A stretch of 64,000 nt of DNA from Sporichthyaceae bacterium (GTDB lineage Bacteria; Actinomycetota; Actinomycetes; Sporichthyales; Sporichthyaceae). Positions 24,730 through 32,607 of this stretch are shown here, piece after piece (the first letter of the stretch is position 1; each line of letters begins with the position of its first letter). The notes beneath the pieces were generated by a model, which was not told where the DNA came from, made no database searches, and was given only the letters and a program-made list of their open reading frames with translations. The stretch spans positions 1 through 64,000 of the forward strand of contig DATASX010000012.1 of the NCBI GenBank assembly GCA_036269075.1. The letters are read 5' to 3'. The position numbers and the translations under genes are program-made.

Positions 24730-26580
24730 ATGCTGACCGACTGCCGGGCCAAGTCCGGGCACGTGATCGTCTGCGGCCTCGGTGGCGTGGCGATGCGGAC
24801 GATCGAGCAGCTGCACCTGTCTGGGGTGGCGGTGGTCGTGGTCGCCGACGGTGGCCAGACGCAGCGGCAGCAGGCGCTGGTGCGGTGGGGGATCCCGCGG
24901 ATCGCGGCCAGTGCCCGCGACCAGACGGCTCTGGTTGCCGCCGGTTTGGCCGGCGCGGTCGCGGTTGTCTGCGCGATGGACGACGACCTGATCGGCCTGG
25001 AGACCTCGCTGCTGATCCTGCGGGTGCGACCGGACGTGCGGCTGGTCGTCCAGCTCTCCAACCCGGCCGTGGGTCGGGCGTTGAGCGGCCTCACCGGCCC
25101 GGGCACGGTGCTCGACGTGGCGACCTTGTCCGCGCCCTCGGTCGTGGAGACCTGCCTGCGGCAGCGTGAGCACCTGATGGACATCGAGGGTGCCCGGTTC
25201 GTCGCCACCGAGTTGATCGCCACCACGGACGGCACACTGCGGCAGCTGTTCGGCAATCTCGCGCCGATCGCGGTGGTCCACGACGGAGCCACGCAAGCCG
25301 CCGCCACGGGGCCGGGCGCCCTGGTCGTGTGCCCCGGGCGCGACCACCGGGTGTCGGCGGGCGACCGGGTCTCGGTGATCGGAACCGAGGAGGAGCTGGC
25401 CGGCCACGGATCGCGGCGGGCAGTGTTCGAGGACGGCCTCGTGCGTCCCACCGGGGCGTCGGCGGTGTTCGCGGCTGCGTCCCGTTTGATGCGCACGCTG
25501 GCCCGTGAGGCCGACCGCGCGATGGGCGTGACGCTGGGGCTGCTGCTTGTGGTCACTCTCATCTCGGTCCTTGTGCTGCGATCCGGATACCGCAAGCCCG
25601 GTGGCCACCACATGAACGTCATCGACGCGATCTACTTCACCGTCGAGACCATCGGCACGATCGGCTATGGCGACTTCTCCTTCGCCCAGCAGTCCCAGGG
25701 CCTACGGATCTACGCGATCGGCCTGATGATCGTCGGGGTCACGTTGGCTGCGGTCCTGTTCGCGCTGGTCACCAACCTGCTGGTGTCCCGTCGCATCGCC
25801 GAGTCGCTCGGCCGGCGCAACGTCGGCCGGTTGCGGGGGCACGTTGTCGTGGTGGGCCTCGGGTCGGTCGGCGTGCGGGTGATGGAAGGCCTCAAGGCCG
25901 CCGGGGTAACGGTCGTCGTCCTGGAACGCGACGAGGACAACCGCTACCTGTCCCAGGCCCGTGGCCTGGGCGTGCCGATTGTGATTGGCGACGCGACCCA
26001 GCCGGCCACGCTGCGCTCGGTCGCGCTGGACCGGGCCAAGGCAGTGGCGGTGCTGACCAGCGACGACCTGGTCAACATCGAGACCGGCCTGGCCGTGCGC
26101 GATCAGTTGGGCGAGCGGTTCAAGGACGTCCCGGTCGTCCTACGGGTATTCGACGCCACGCTCGCCGAGACCGTCGAGACGAGTCTCGGGTTCGCCTACG
26201 TCCGCTCGGCCTCGGCCCTCGCGGCGCCCTGGTTCGTCGGCGCGGCCCTCGGGCTGCACGTTCTGAACACGTTCTACATCGAGCGGGTGCCGTTCCTGAT
26301 GGCCCGACTGGTGGTCGCGTCCGACGGCGGGCTGGACGGCCTGGCCATGCAGGAGCTGTCGGCCCGGACCCGGGTCATCGCCATCCGTCGGGCCGATGCC
26401 CCGGACTCCCTGGAACATCCGCCGCGCAGCGGCACCCGCTTCCGAGCCGGGGACCAGGCCTACCTGGTCGGCCCCTACGAGGAGCTGCTCCAGGTGCTGC
26501 GCCGCGACGCCCTGTCGGCCAGCCAGCTGCCGACCCCCGTCGACAACTCGACCCGCCGGACCTCGCAACGCGGCTGGTGA
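24730..26580 (+). CDS. Two-RCK potassium channel protein
   Basis: 616 residues. The order is RCK/TrkA-N domain (HVIVCGLGGVAMRTIEQL, about 11-230), membrane helix (MGVTLGLLLVVTLISVLVL), pore loop with the K+ selectivity filter TIGYGDF, second helix (IYAIGLMIVGVTLAAVLFALVTNLL), then a second RCK domain (HVVVVGLGSVGVRVMEGL, with VVVLERDEDNRYL). The pore is thus flanked by two nucleotide-binding domains in one chain, as in the large ligand-gated channels of actinobacteria. It should conduct K+ under control of NAD(H), ATP/ADP or ions. Confidence 0.9.
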   Translation: MLTDCRAKSGHVIVCGLGGVAMRTIEQLHLSGVAVVVVADGGQTQRQQALVRWGIPRIAASARDQTALVAAGLAGAVAVVCAMDDDLIGLETSLLILRVRPDVRLVVQLSNPAVGRALSGLTGPGTVLDVATLSAPSVVETCLRQREHLMDIEGARFVATELIATTDGTLRQLFGNLAPIAVVHDGATQAAATGPGALVVCPGRDHRVSAGDRVSVIGTEEELAGHGSRRAVFEDGLVRPTGASAVFAAASRLMRTLAREADRAMGVTLGLLLVVTLISVLVLRSGYRKPGGHHMNVIDAIYFTVETIGTIGYGDFSFAQQSQGLRIYAIGLMIVGVTLAAVLFALVTNLLVSRRIAESLGRRNVGRLRGHVVVVGLGSVGVRVMEGLKAAGVTVVVLERDEDNRYLSQARGLGVPIVIGDATQPATLRSVALDRAKAVAVLTSDDLVNIETGLAVRDQLGERFKDVPVVLRVFDATLAETVETSLGFAYVRSASALAAPWFVGAALGLHVLNTFYIERVPFLMARLVVASDGGLDGLAMQELSARTRVIAIRRADAPDSLEHPPRSGTRFRAGDQAYLVGPYEELLQVLRRDALSASQLPTPVDNSTRRTSQRGW

Positions 26581-26593
26581 CGGCCCCATAACC

Positions 26594-26661
26594 CCCGACT
26601 TCTGGGGCCTGTCCCACGTATCGGCACGCGTCGACAGGTGGGACAGGCAGCAGAAGTGGGG
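26594..26661. repeat. Inverted repeat between the channel and ATPase genes
   Basis: 24-base arms (26594-26617 and 26638-26661) match at 21 positions, with a 20-base loop. The arm starts CCCGACTTCTGGGGCCTG and so matches the repeat at 23345. It sits between convergent genes, where it could act as a terminator. Confidence 0.8.
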
Positions 26662-26680
26662 AAATTTGGGGCGGGCGGGC

Positions 26681-27055
26681 TCAGCTGCTGGTCTCCAGCT
26701 CGAACCAGACCTGCTTGCTGCCGCCGAACTCCGACCAGCCCCAGCGGGTGGCCAAGGCCTCGACGAGCATCATCCCGCGGCCGCCGGTGGCTTCGGGCTG
26801 CGCGTTGCGCACCCGGGGCGGCTCGCCCGGACGGCCGTCGTGGACCTCGACGCGTACCCCCTGGTCGGCCCGCCGGGCCACCAGACGCATCGGCTGTTGG
26901 CCGTAGCGCAGGGCGTTGGTCACCAGTTCGCTGGTCAGCAGAGCCGCGACGCCCTCGGCGTCGGGCACGCCCCAACGGTCGAGGCTGTGGCCTACCAGGT
27001 GCCGGGCTCGGCTGACCTCACCCGGTTCGTCGCGCAGCGCAGTGCGCAGCTCCAC
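26681..27055 (-). CDS. RsbW/SpoIIAB-like ATP-binding (anti-sigma type) protein
   Basis: 124 residues. HATPase_c motifs: N-box LLTSELVTNALRYG, G1-like region VEVHDGRPGEPP, and a G2 region GGRGMMLVEALATRWGWSE. Size and single-domain layout match the many small serine-kinase/anti-sigma-like proteins of actinobacteria (HATPase_c_2). No partner anti-anti-sigma or sigma gene is adjacent, so the target is unknown. GTG start with AAGGAT upstream. Confidence 0.82.
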   Translation of the reverse strand: MELRTALRDEPGEVSRARHLVGHSLDRWGVPDAEGVAALLTSELVTNALRYGQQPMRLVARRADQGVRVEVHDGRPGEPPRVRNAQPEATGGRGMMLVEALATRWGWSEFGGSKQVWFELETSS

Positions 27056-27188
27056 GCAGAATCATCCTTCGTCGGTGTCGAAAAACATCCGGCACAGGCA
27101 ACGGCGCCGGGCGATCGGATCGTCCGGCGAGGAACACGAGCGCAGTAGCACCCTGCCCGCAACCATGTTGCCCTGTCCGGGGCAAGTT

Positions 27189-28088
27189 TCAAGGGCCTTC
27201 GTCGAAGCTCGCCGCGATCTTTGCGGGAGTGGGGAGGCCGGCCCAGAACCGCATCAGCACCGCCGCCGTCCCGACCGGGTTCTCGACCGCCGGGGAATGG
27301 CCGGCGCCCTCGATCGCCACCCCCGCCGCGCCCAGCCGGGCGGCCATGTCGGCCTGCACACCAGGCAACCACACATCGTCGGTGGCGCCCCACAGCACCA
27401 GTGTCGGCACCCCGGCCGCGGCCAGTTCGGCGGTCCGGTCCTCGGCGCTCAGCAGGATGGCGGCGAGCGTCGCGAGGTTCTGGGCGGTGGTCTGCTTGAA
27501 CCGCCGCTCCAGAAACTCCAGCACCTCCGGGGCGATCCCGACGTGCTCCCCGTTGGCCTCCGCGGTGGCGTTCACCACGCCCCAGATGTCGGCCACCGAG
27601 AACATGGTCAGCGCGCCGATCAACGTCTCCAGCTTGTCCGCCGAGGGCCCGCTCAGCCGGCCCGGCCCTGAGCACAGCAACGTGGCGGAGGCCACCGCCT
27701 CGGGTGCCGCGATCGTGGCCTGCCGCACCGCGAGCCCGCCGAAGCTGTGTCCGACCAGATGCACCGGGCCGCCGGTCGTCTCGGCGATCGCGAGCAGGTC
27801 GGCGCCGAGCGCGTCCAGGCTGTAGGCCTCGGCGTCATCCGGACCCGGTGTCTCGTACTGGCCGCGCTGGTCGATCGCGATCACTTCGTAGCCCGCGCCG
27901 GACAACGATTCGAGAACGGTGAGAAAATCCTCTTTGGACCCGGTGAAACCGGGAACGAGGAGAGCAGTGCCCCGCGGGTGAGACCCCTGGGGCGGATGTG
28001 CCTCATGTACGGCGAACGGTCCGCGCGAAGTGCGCAACAGGTGGGCGCGAGCGCCGGCGGGCAGCCGCAGGTGTGGCGGAGTACTCAC
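27189..28088 (-). CDS. Alpha/beta hydrolase
   Basis: 299 residues from GTG 28088 (VSTPPHLRLPAG). The fold is clear: oxyanion region LLVPGFTGSKEDF, the strand YEVIAIDQRGQYET, the nucleophile elbow GHSFGG, the acid in VLWGATDDVW and the histidine in EGAGHSP. It is probably an esterase or lipase-type enzyme with unknown substrate. It is divergent from the parA-like gene, with only 52 bases between starts. An open frame continues upstream into the parA promoter region but lacks support. Confidence 0.88.
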   Translation of the reverse strand: MSTPPHLRLPAGARAHLLRTSRGPFAVHEAHPPQGSHPRGTALLVPGFTGSKEDFLTVLESLSGAGYEVIAIDQRGQYETPGPDDAEAYSLDALGADLLAIAETTGGPVHLVGHSFGGLAVRQATIAAPEAVASATLLCSGPGRLSGPSADKLETLIGALTMFSVADIWGVVNATAEANGEHVGIAPEVLEFLERRFKQTTAQNLATLAAILLSAEDRTAELAAAGVPTLVLWGATDDVWLPGVQADMAARLGAAGVAIEGAGHSPAVENPVGTAAVLMRFWAGLPTPAKIAASFDEGP

Positions 28089-28140
28089 AACTGGCGACGT
28101 TATCGGCGAAGCGGTGATGTCGCGAAACATGCGGAAGGGC

Positions 28141-28935
28141 ATGATTGTCCCTGTGACAAGCACGTTGGCTGTGGCGAATCAAAAGGGTGGGGTCGCCAAG
28201 ACCACGACGGTCGCCTCATTGGGTACCGCGTTGGGCGAACTCGGGAAGCGCGTCGTCGTCGTCGACCTCGATCCGCAGGCCTGCCTCACATTCTCCCTCG
28301 GGCTCGACCCGGACGAGTTGGAGTTGTCGATCCACGACGTCCTGCTCGGTCGGGTACCTGCCCGTACCGCGGTGCAGCGGATCGAGGGCGGCCCCGACCT
28401 CCTGCCCGCCGAGATCGACCTGGTCGGTGCCGAGAAATCGCTGGGTACTCGCAACGGGCAGCAGTTCGTGCTGCGCAAGGCGTTGGCCGACCTGGAGAGC
28501 GAGTACGACATCGTGATCCTGGACGCCCCGCCCGCGTTGGGTGTGTTGACGATCAACGCGCTGACCGCGGCTGACCACCTACTGATCCCGGTGCAGTGCG
28601 AGACCCTGGCGCACCGCGGTGTGAAGCAGTTGCTGGACACCGTCGACAACGTCCGGTCGGTGACCAACAAGCACCTCAACGTGCTCGGGGTGTTGCCGAC
28701 GCTGTTCGACGGCCGTTCCAAGCACGCCCGCGCGGTGCTCGAGGACATCGGTCAGCGCTACCGGATCCCGGTGCTCGAGCCGGCGATCCCGCGATCGATC
28801 CGCTTCGCCGAGGCGCCGGCCGCGGGGCAGACCATCCTCACCACCGCGACTCGTTCGGCAGGCGCGAAGGCCTACCGGGAGCTCGCCAGCCGGTTGCTCA
28901 AGGACGGGGCGTTGGAACCTGTGAGATCCCGGTGA
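28141..28935 (+). CDS. ParA/Soj-like ATPase (orphan)
   Basis: 264 residues from ATG 28141, with GGAAGG upstream. Deviant Walker A KGGVAKTTT, switch I DLDPQACLTFSLG, Walker B YDIVILDAPPALGVLTINAL. No parB or parS is nearby, so this is not the chromosomal segregation pair. The gene order matches the mycobacterial Soj-like Rv3213c neighbourhood (from memory). It may position a protein complex or act on the nucleoid. Its stop overlaps the GTG of a tandem 26-codon mini-ORF that links it to the zinc-ribbon gene. Confidence 0.9.
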   Translation: MIVPVTSTLAVANQKGGVAKTTTVASLGTALGELGKRVVVVDLDPQACLTFSLGLDPDELELSIHDVLLGRVPARTAVQRIEGGPDLLPAEIDLVGAEKSLGTRNGQQFVLRKALADLESEYDIVILDAPPALGVLTINALTAADHLLIPVQCETLAHRGVKQLLDTVDNVRSVTNKHLNVLGVLPTLFDGRSKHARAVLEDIGQRYRIPVLEPAIPRSIRFAEAPAAGQTILTTATRSAGAKAYRELASRLLKDGALEPVRSR

Positions 28936-29085
28936 GCGAGCTTGCGAGTGAACAAATGTCACAGTGCACGCCGGTGACAGGCTCGCGCGGGTGGACGGAG
29001 GCACGCCCGGTGAGCGAGCTTGCGAGTGAACAAATGTCCCAGTGCACGCCGGTGACAGGCTCGCGCGGGTGGACGGAGGCACGCC
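28931..29085 (+). repeat. Tandem duplication of about 78 bases
   Basis: 28931-29008 and 29009-29085 are identical except for one substitution (TGTCACAG against TGTCCCAG) and one extra C at the end of the first unit. Each unit holds the [V]SELASEQMSQC mini-ORF and a GGACGGAGG ribosome binding site. Confidence 0.93.
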
Positions 29086-29090
29086 GGTGA
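28932..29090 (+). CDS. Double mini-ORF linking parA to the zinc-ribbon gene (copies C and D)
   Basis: GTG start overlaps the parA stop (GTGA). The frame reads VSELASEQMSQCTPVTGSRG twice, because the first unit is 78 bases long and so stays in frame, giving 52 residues and ending RR. Its TGA overlaps the GTG start of the next gene. The second unit alone (29010-29090) is a 26-codon ORF with its own GGAGG. The layout matches the copies before pstA and ppk. Whether it is a peptide, a coupler or just a DNA repeat is open. Confidence 0.55.
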   Translation: MSELASEQMSQCTPVTGSRGWTEARPVSELASEQMSQCTPVTGSRGWTEARR

Positions 29091-29413
29091 GCGGCTTCGA
29101 CCGGATCAAGCCCCGGTCCGGTGAGCCGGCCGTCCGCCGGCGAACCCCGATGCCCGCCCCGCGGGGCGACACCGAGGGCAAGCGGGCCCTGTTCAGTCAG
29201 CCGGCGCCGGGGCCCGCGCCGATCCCGTTCGGCGCGCTGGTGCTGACGTGCTCCAAGTGCGGGGCGACGACGGCCATGACCGCCGTCCAGGTGCTGACCG
29301 CAGCCATCCCGAGCTTCCACCTGCCGATCATCCGCAGGCACTACCCGTCGTGGATGCGTTGCCCGGCGTGCGAGCGGCGGACCTGGGTCCGCGTCAGCGC
29401 GCGCCGGCGCTGA
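29087..29413 (+). CDS. Small zinc-ribbon protein
   Basis: 108 residues from GTG 29087, with GGAGG seven bases upstream. The N-terminal half is basic and Pro-rich (RIKPRSGEPAVRRRTPMPAPRGD); the C-terminal half holds CSKC and CPAC about 45 residues apart, a zinc ribbon. A short hydrophobic stretch (MTAVQVLTAAIPSFHLPII) lies between them. No known function. It is translationally coupled through the mini-ORF to parA. It converges on the DEAD-box gene with a 6-base gap. Confidence 0.8.
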   Translation: MSGFDRIKPRSGEPAVRRRTPMPAPRGDTEGKRALFSQPAPGPAPIPFGALVLTCSKCGATTAMTAVQVLTAAIPSFHLPIIRRHYPSWMRCPACERRTWVRVSARRR

Positions 29414-29424
29414 CCTGGGTCAGC
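29409..29424. terminator. Small hairpin over two convergent stop codons
   Basis: GCTGACC-TG-GGTCAGC is a perfect palindrome covering the stops of the zinc-ribbon gene (29411-29413) and the DEAD-box gene (29420-29422). A two-base loop and no T-run make terminator function uncertain. Confidence 0.35.
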
Positions 29425-31039
29425 CGCCGGATTCACCCTCGGCCGAACCGCCGCGAGTGCGGCGCCGGGCCCGGCTCGGCTTGTCCGATGCGGCCTCCGC
29501 CGGCGCGCCGGCGGAGTCGCCACCGGCACCCTCGCTGACCGGCTGACCGGACCGGGTCCGGTTGCGGCTGCGCTTGCGGACCGGCCGCGGCGCCCGCTTC
29601 TCCTCGCTGCCGCCCGAGCCGCCCGAGCCGCGAGCGCCGTCAGAGCCGCGAGCGCCGTCCGATCGTGGCGTCGACCGCGTCTTGGACCGCGCTCGGCCGG
29701 TCTCCCCGAGGTCCTCGACCTGTTCGGCGTCCAGCCCGGCCCGGGTCCGTGCCGCCTTGGGCAGGACGCCCTTGGCCCCGGCCGGGATGTTCAGGTCGGA
29801 GTACAGGTGCGGCGAGGTCGAGTAGGTCTCCGCCGGTTCGCCCAGACCGAGCCCCAGGGCCTTGTCGATCAGCGTCCAGCGGGTCATGTCGGCCCAGTCG
29901 ACGAACGTGACCGCGACCCCGGTGCGCCCGGCCCGACCGGTGCGGCCGATGCGGTGCAGGTAGGTCTTGTCGTCGTCGGGGCACTCGTAGTTGATGACGT
30001 GGGTGACGTCGTCGACGTCGATGCCGCGGGCGGCGACGTCGGTGGCCACGAGCACGTCGACCTTGCCGTTGCGGAACGCCCGCAGCGCCTGCTCGCGGGC
30101 GCCCTGCCCCAGGTCGCCGTGCACGGCGGCGGCGGCGAAGCCTCTCTCGGTCAACCCGTCGGCGACGTTCTGGCACAGCCGTCGGGTCGGGGCAAACACC
30201 ATCACCAGTCGGCGGCCCTCGGCCTGCAGGATCCGGGCCAGGCACTCGATCTTGTCGAGTTGGTGGGTCCGGTACACGTACTGCGAGGTCAGCGGGACGG
30301 TTTGCTCGGCCGAGGCGGACTCGGCCCGGATGTTCGTCGGGGTCCGCAGGTACCGCCGGGCCAGCGACATGACCGGGCCCGGCATGGTCGCCGAGAACAG
30401 CATCGTCTGGCGGTTGGCCGGGGTGTCGGAGATCAGCCGCTCGACGTCGGGCAGGAAGCCCAGGTCGAGCATCTCATCGGCCTCGTCGAGCACGAGGGAC
30501 TTGACGTGGGAGAGGTCGAGCAGCCGTTGCTTGCGCAGGTCGAGCAGGCGCCCGGGGGTGCCGACCACGACCTCGACCCCGGCCTTCAGCATCGCGACCT
30601 GAGGCTCGTACGCGCGACCGCCGTAGATCGCGGCCACCCGAACCCCGCGGCGGCGGCCGGCCAGTTCGAGATCTCCGGTCACCTGGACGCAGAGCTCGCG
30701 GGTAGGGACGATCACCAGCGCCTGCGGGGCGCCGGGCACCGCCAGGTCGGCGAAGTCGTCGTCCATCGGCCCCACCAGACGCTGCAGGAGCGGGATGCCG
30801 AAGGCCAGGGTCTTGCCGGTGCCGGTGCGCGCCTGCCCGATCACGTCGGTGCCGGTCAGCGCGATCGGCAGGGTCATTTCCTGGATGGGAAAGGCCTCGC
30901 GAATGCCTACCTCGGCAAGCGCGTCGGTGATCGCGGCGATCACGCCGAGATCGTGGAAAGTTGTCAGGATCGATCGCCTCTCGGCGTCTGCGCCGGCGCC
31001 GTGGGCCGGCTGGAAATCATCAATAGTCAACCGGAGCAT
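29420..31039 (-). CDS. rhlE: DEAD-box RNA helicase (RhlE type)
   Basis: 539 residues from ATG 31039. Q motif FHDLGV...FPIQEMTLP, motif I ARTGTGKT, Ia PTRELCVQV, Ib TPGRLLDL, II DEAD, III SAT, V ATDVAARGID and VI HRIGRTGRAGRTG are all present. A long basic, Ser/Gly/Arg-rich tail (about 430-539) would bind RNA. No strong ribosome binding site precedes the ATG. It probably unwinds structured RNA during ribosome assembly or cold. The name follows the mycobacterial gene at the matching place. Confidence 0.92.
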   Translation of the reverse strand: MLRLTIDDFQPAHGAGADAERRSILTTFHDLGVIAAITDALAEVGIREAFPIQEMTLPIALTGTDVIGQARTGTGKTLAFGIPLLQRLVGPMDDDFADLAVPGAPQALVIVPTRELCVQVTGDLELAGRRRGVRVAAIYGGRAYEPQVAMLKAGVEVVVGTPGRLLDLRKQRLLDLSHVKSLVLDEADEMLDLGFLPDVERLISDTPANRQTMLFSATMPGPVMSLARRYLRTPTNIRAESASAEQTVPLTSQYVYRTHQLDKIECLARILQAEGRRLVMVFAPTRRLCQNVADGLTERGFAAAAVHGDLGQGAREQALRAFRNGKVDVLVATDVAARGIDVDDVTHVINYECPDDDKTYLHRIGRTGRAGRTGVAVTFVDWADMTRWTLIDKALGLGLGEPAETYSTSPHLYSDLNIPAGAKGVLPKAARTRAGLDAEQVEDLGETGRARSKTRSTPRSDGARGSDGARGSGGSGGSEEKRAPRPVRKRSRNRTRSGQPVSEGAGGDSAGAPAEAASDKPSRARRRTRGGSAEGESGG

Positions 31040-31187
31040 AACCGTTCGCGGTCGCACGAATGAGCCGCGTGACGCGCGGCCCCGCTCGCGCCCGTCTCGA
31101 CGTGGGTGTCCAGTACCTCGCGGCACATACGCGGCGTTGCCGGGCGGCGGCCCCGGCGCCTGTCGCGGCACGACCTAAACTCGGCCC

Positions 31188-31886
31188 ATGACGGCCCAGG
31201 AACCGGGTGCACCCAGCGCCGTGACCCGGCCGGCCGATCCCCAGCATCTCGCCGCGGTGATCGACCTGCTGGGGCTCATGGCCTGCGCGGAACTGCTGGC
31301 CTTCGAGCGCCTGGCGCACGACGCCGCGTTGGCCCCGACGATCGCCGACAAGGCCGAGGTGGCCAGCATGGCGGTGGCCGAGTTCAACCACCACCGGCTG
31401 CTGTGCGAGCGGCTGACCGAACTGGGTGTGGACCCGGGCGTCGCGATGGAGCCGTTCGTCGAGGACCTGTCGGCGTTCCACCGGCGCACCGCGGCCGGGA
31501 ACTGGCTCGAGGGCCTGATCAAGGCCTTCGTCGGCGACGGCCTGGCGGCGGACTTCTACCGCGAGATCGGGATCCACCTGGATCCCGCCACCCGTGAGCT
31601 GGTGCTGCGGGTGCTGGCCGACACCGGTCACTCGGAGTTCGCGGTCGACCGGATCCGGGGCGCGATCGCCGCCGACCGCCGGGTCGCCGGGCCGCTCGCG
31701 CTCTGGGGTCGCCGGTTGGTGGGTGAGGTCGTCACGCAGGCGCAGCAGATCGCCGCTGAGCGGGAGGGCCTGACGGCGCTGGTCGTCGGCGGGGCGGGGA
31801 TGGACCTGACCGAGATCGCCGCCATGCTCGACCGGCTGACCAAGGCGCACACCGATCGGATGGCCGCGCTGGGCCTCGACGCCTAG
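31188..31886 (+). CDS. Ferritin-like fold protein (MiaE-like superfamily)
   Basis: 232 residues. Helical, with iron-ligand-like residues CAELLAFERLAHDA, VAEFNHHRLLCERL, and FYREIGIHLDPATRELVLRVLADTGHSEFAVDRI. The Glu and E-x6-H-type placement in four helices fits a di-iron ferritin-like fold related to tRNA hydroxylase MiaE. No substrate is known to me. It is divergent from the DEAD-box gene, as in mycobacteria (Rv3210c beside rhlE, from memory), which hints at a role in RNA biology. Confidence 0.8.
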   Translation: MTAQEPGAPSAVTRPADPQHLAAVIDLLGLMACAELLAFERLAHDAALAPTIADKAEVASMAVAEFNHHRLLCERLTELGVDPGVAMEPFVEDLSAFHRRTAAGNWLEGLIKAFVGDGLAADFYREIGIHLDPATRELVLRVLADTGHSEFAVDRIRGAIAADRRVAGPLALWGRRLVGEVVTQAQQIAAEREGLTALVVGGAGMDLTEIAAMLDRLTKAHTDRMAALGLDA

Positions 31887-31889
31887 GTG

Positions 31890-32525
31890 CTAGTCCGGCC
31901 GGCGCAGGCGATCGAGCAACGCCGCCGACATCTCCGCTTCCAGGCGCTTCTGGCTGGGTCGGACCGCGTCGCGGGGGAAGATCAGGTCGTCGAGCAGGGC
32001 CATGCCCAGCACCATGGCGGCGGCCGAGGCGCGGGTCTCGGGCCCGAAGCGACCGAAGCCGGGCACCTCGGTGAGCTCGCCGATCCCGAGGATCTTCTGG
32101 AGCTCGGCGGAAAGCTGATCGAGCAGGTCGTCCTGCGCCGGTGCCCGGTCTCGATCGGCACTGCCGTCGACCCGGTGCGCGACCGCCGCGATCAGGATCG
32201 AGCGGTACTCCCGCGCCAGGCGCGACAAGTGCTCCACGAATCGTTCGACGCGCTGCTGCGGTGACGACCGGCTCGGGTTGTTGCGCGCCTCCAGATACTC
32301 GTCGACCACCTCGCCGAACGGACTGACGAACGCCGCCGCGAACAGGCCGGCCTTGTCGGAGAACTGGTTGAAGATCACCGTCTCGGACGCCTCGGCGCGA
32401 GCCGCGATCGCCTTGGTGGTGGCGCCGGAGTAGCCCTTGGACAGGAACTCGTCCCGCGCCGCCCGCAGCAGCAGTTCGCGCACGTCCGCGGACGTGCGGC
32501 GGGGCCTCTTCTTCGACGCATTCAT
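31890..32525 (-). CDS. TetR family regulator of the adjacent phosphotransferase module
   Basis: 211 residues. The TetR helix-turn-helix is at about 15-60 (RELLLRAARDEFLSKGYSGATTKAIAARAEASETVIFNQFSDKAGLFAAAF). The C-terminal ligand domain is unassigned. It is divergent from the phosphotransferase gene; the 82-base gap between them contains a palindrome that probably serves as operator for both. It lies at the left end of a module inserted in a block that is otherwise conserved with mycobacteria. Confidence 0.88.
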   Translation of the reverse strand: MNASKKRPRRTSADVRELLLRAARDEFLSKGYSGATTKAIAARAEASETVIFNQFSDKAGLFAAAFVSPFGEVVDEYLEARNNPSRSSPQQRVERFVEHLSRLAREYRSILIAAVAHRVDGSADRDRAPAQDDLLDQLSAELQKILGIGELTEVPGFGRFGPETRASAAAMVLGMALLDDLIFPRDAVRPSQKRLEAEMSAALLDRLRRPD

Positions 32526-32533
32526 TGACTAGT

Positions 32534-32556
32534 GACACTACACAGCTGCTAGTGTC
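32534..32556. promoter_or_regulatory. Candidate TetR operator
   Basis: GACACTA (32534-32540) and TAGTGTC (32550-32556) form a perfect inverted repeat around CACAGCTGC, 9 bases before the TetR start. Just beyond it GTGGTGTTACTACAC repeats part of the same half-site. The divergent arrangement supports an operator. Confidence 0.5.
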
Positions 32557-32607
32557 CGTCGTTATGTGGTGTTACTACACAGCGGTGCCGCGGCGGAGCA
32601 TTCCGAC

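Noticed and set aside
28141-28935. Chromosome partition locus or origin region
   Set aside because: No parB, parS (TGTTTCACGTGAAACA-like) sites, dnaA or rnpA/rpmH nearby.
28931-29085. CRISPR-like or phage attachment repeat
   Set aside because: Only two directly adjacent units without spacers, no cas, integrase or phage genes.
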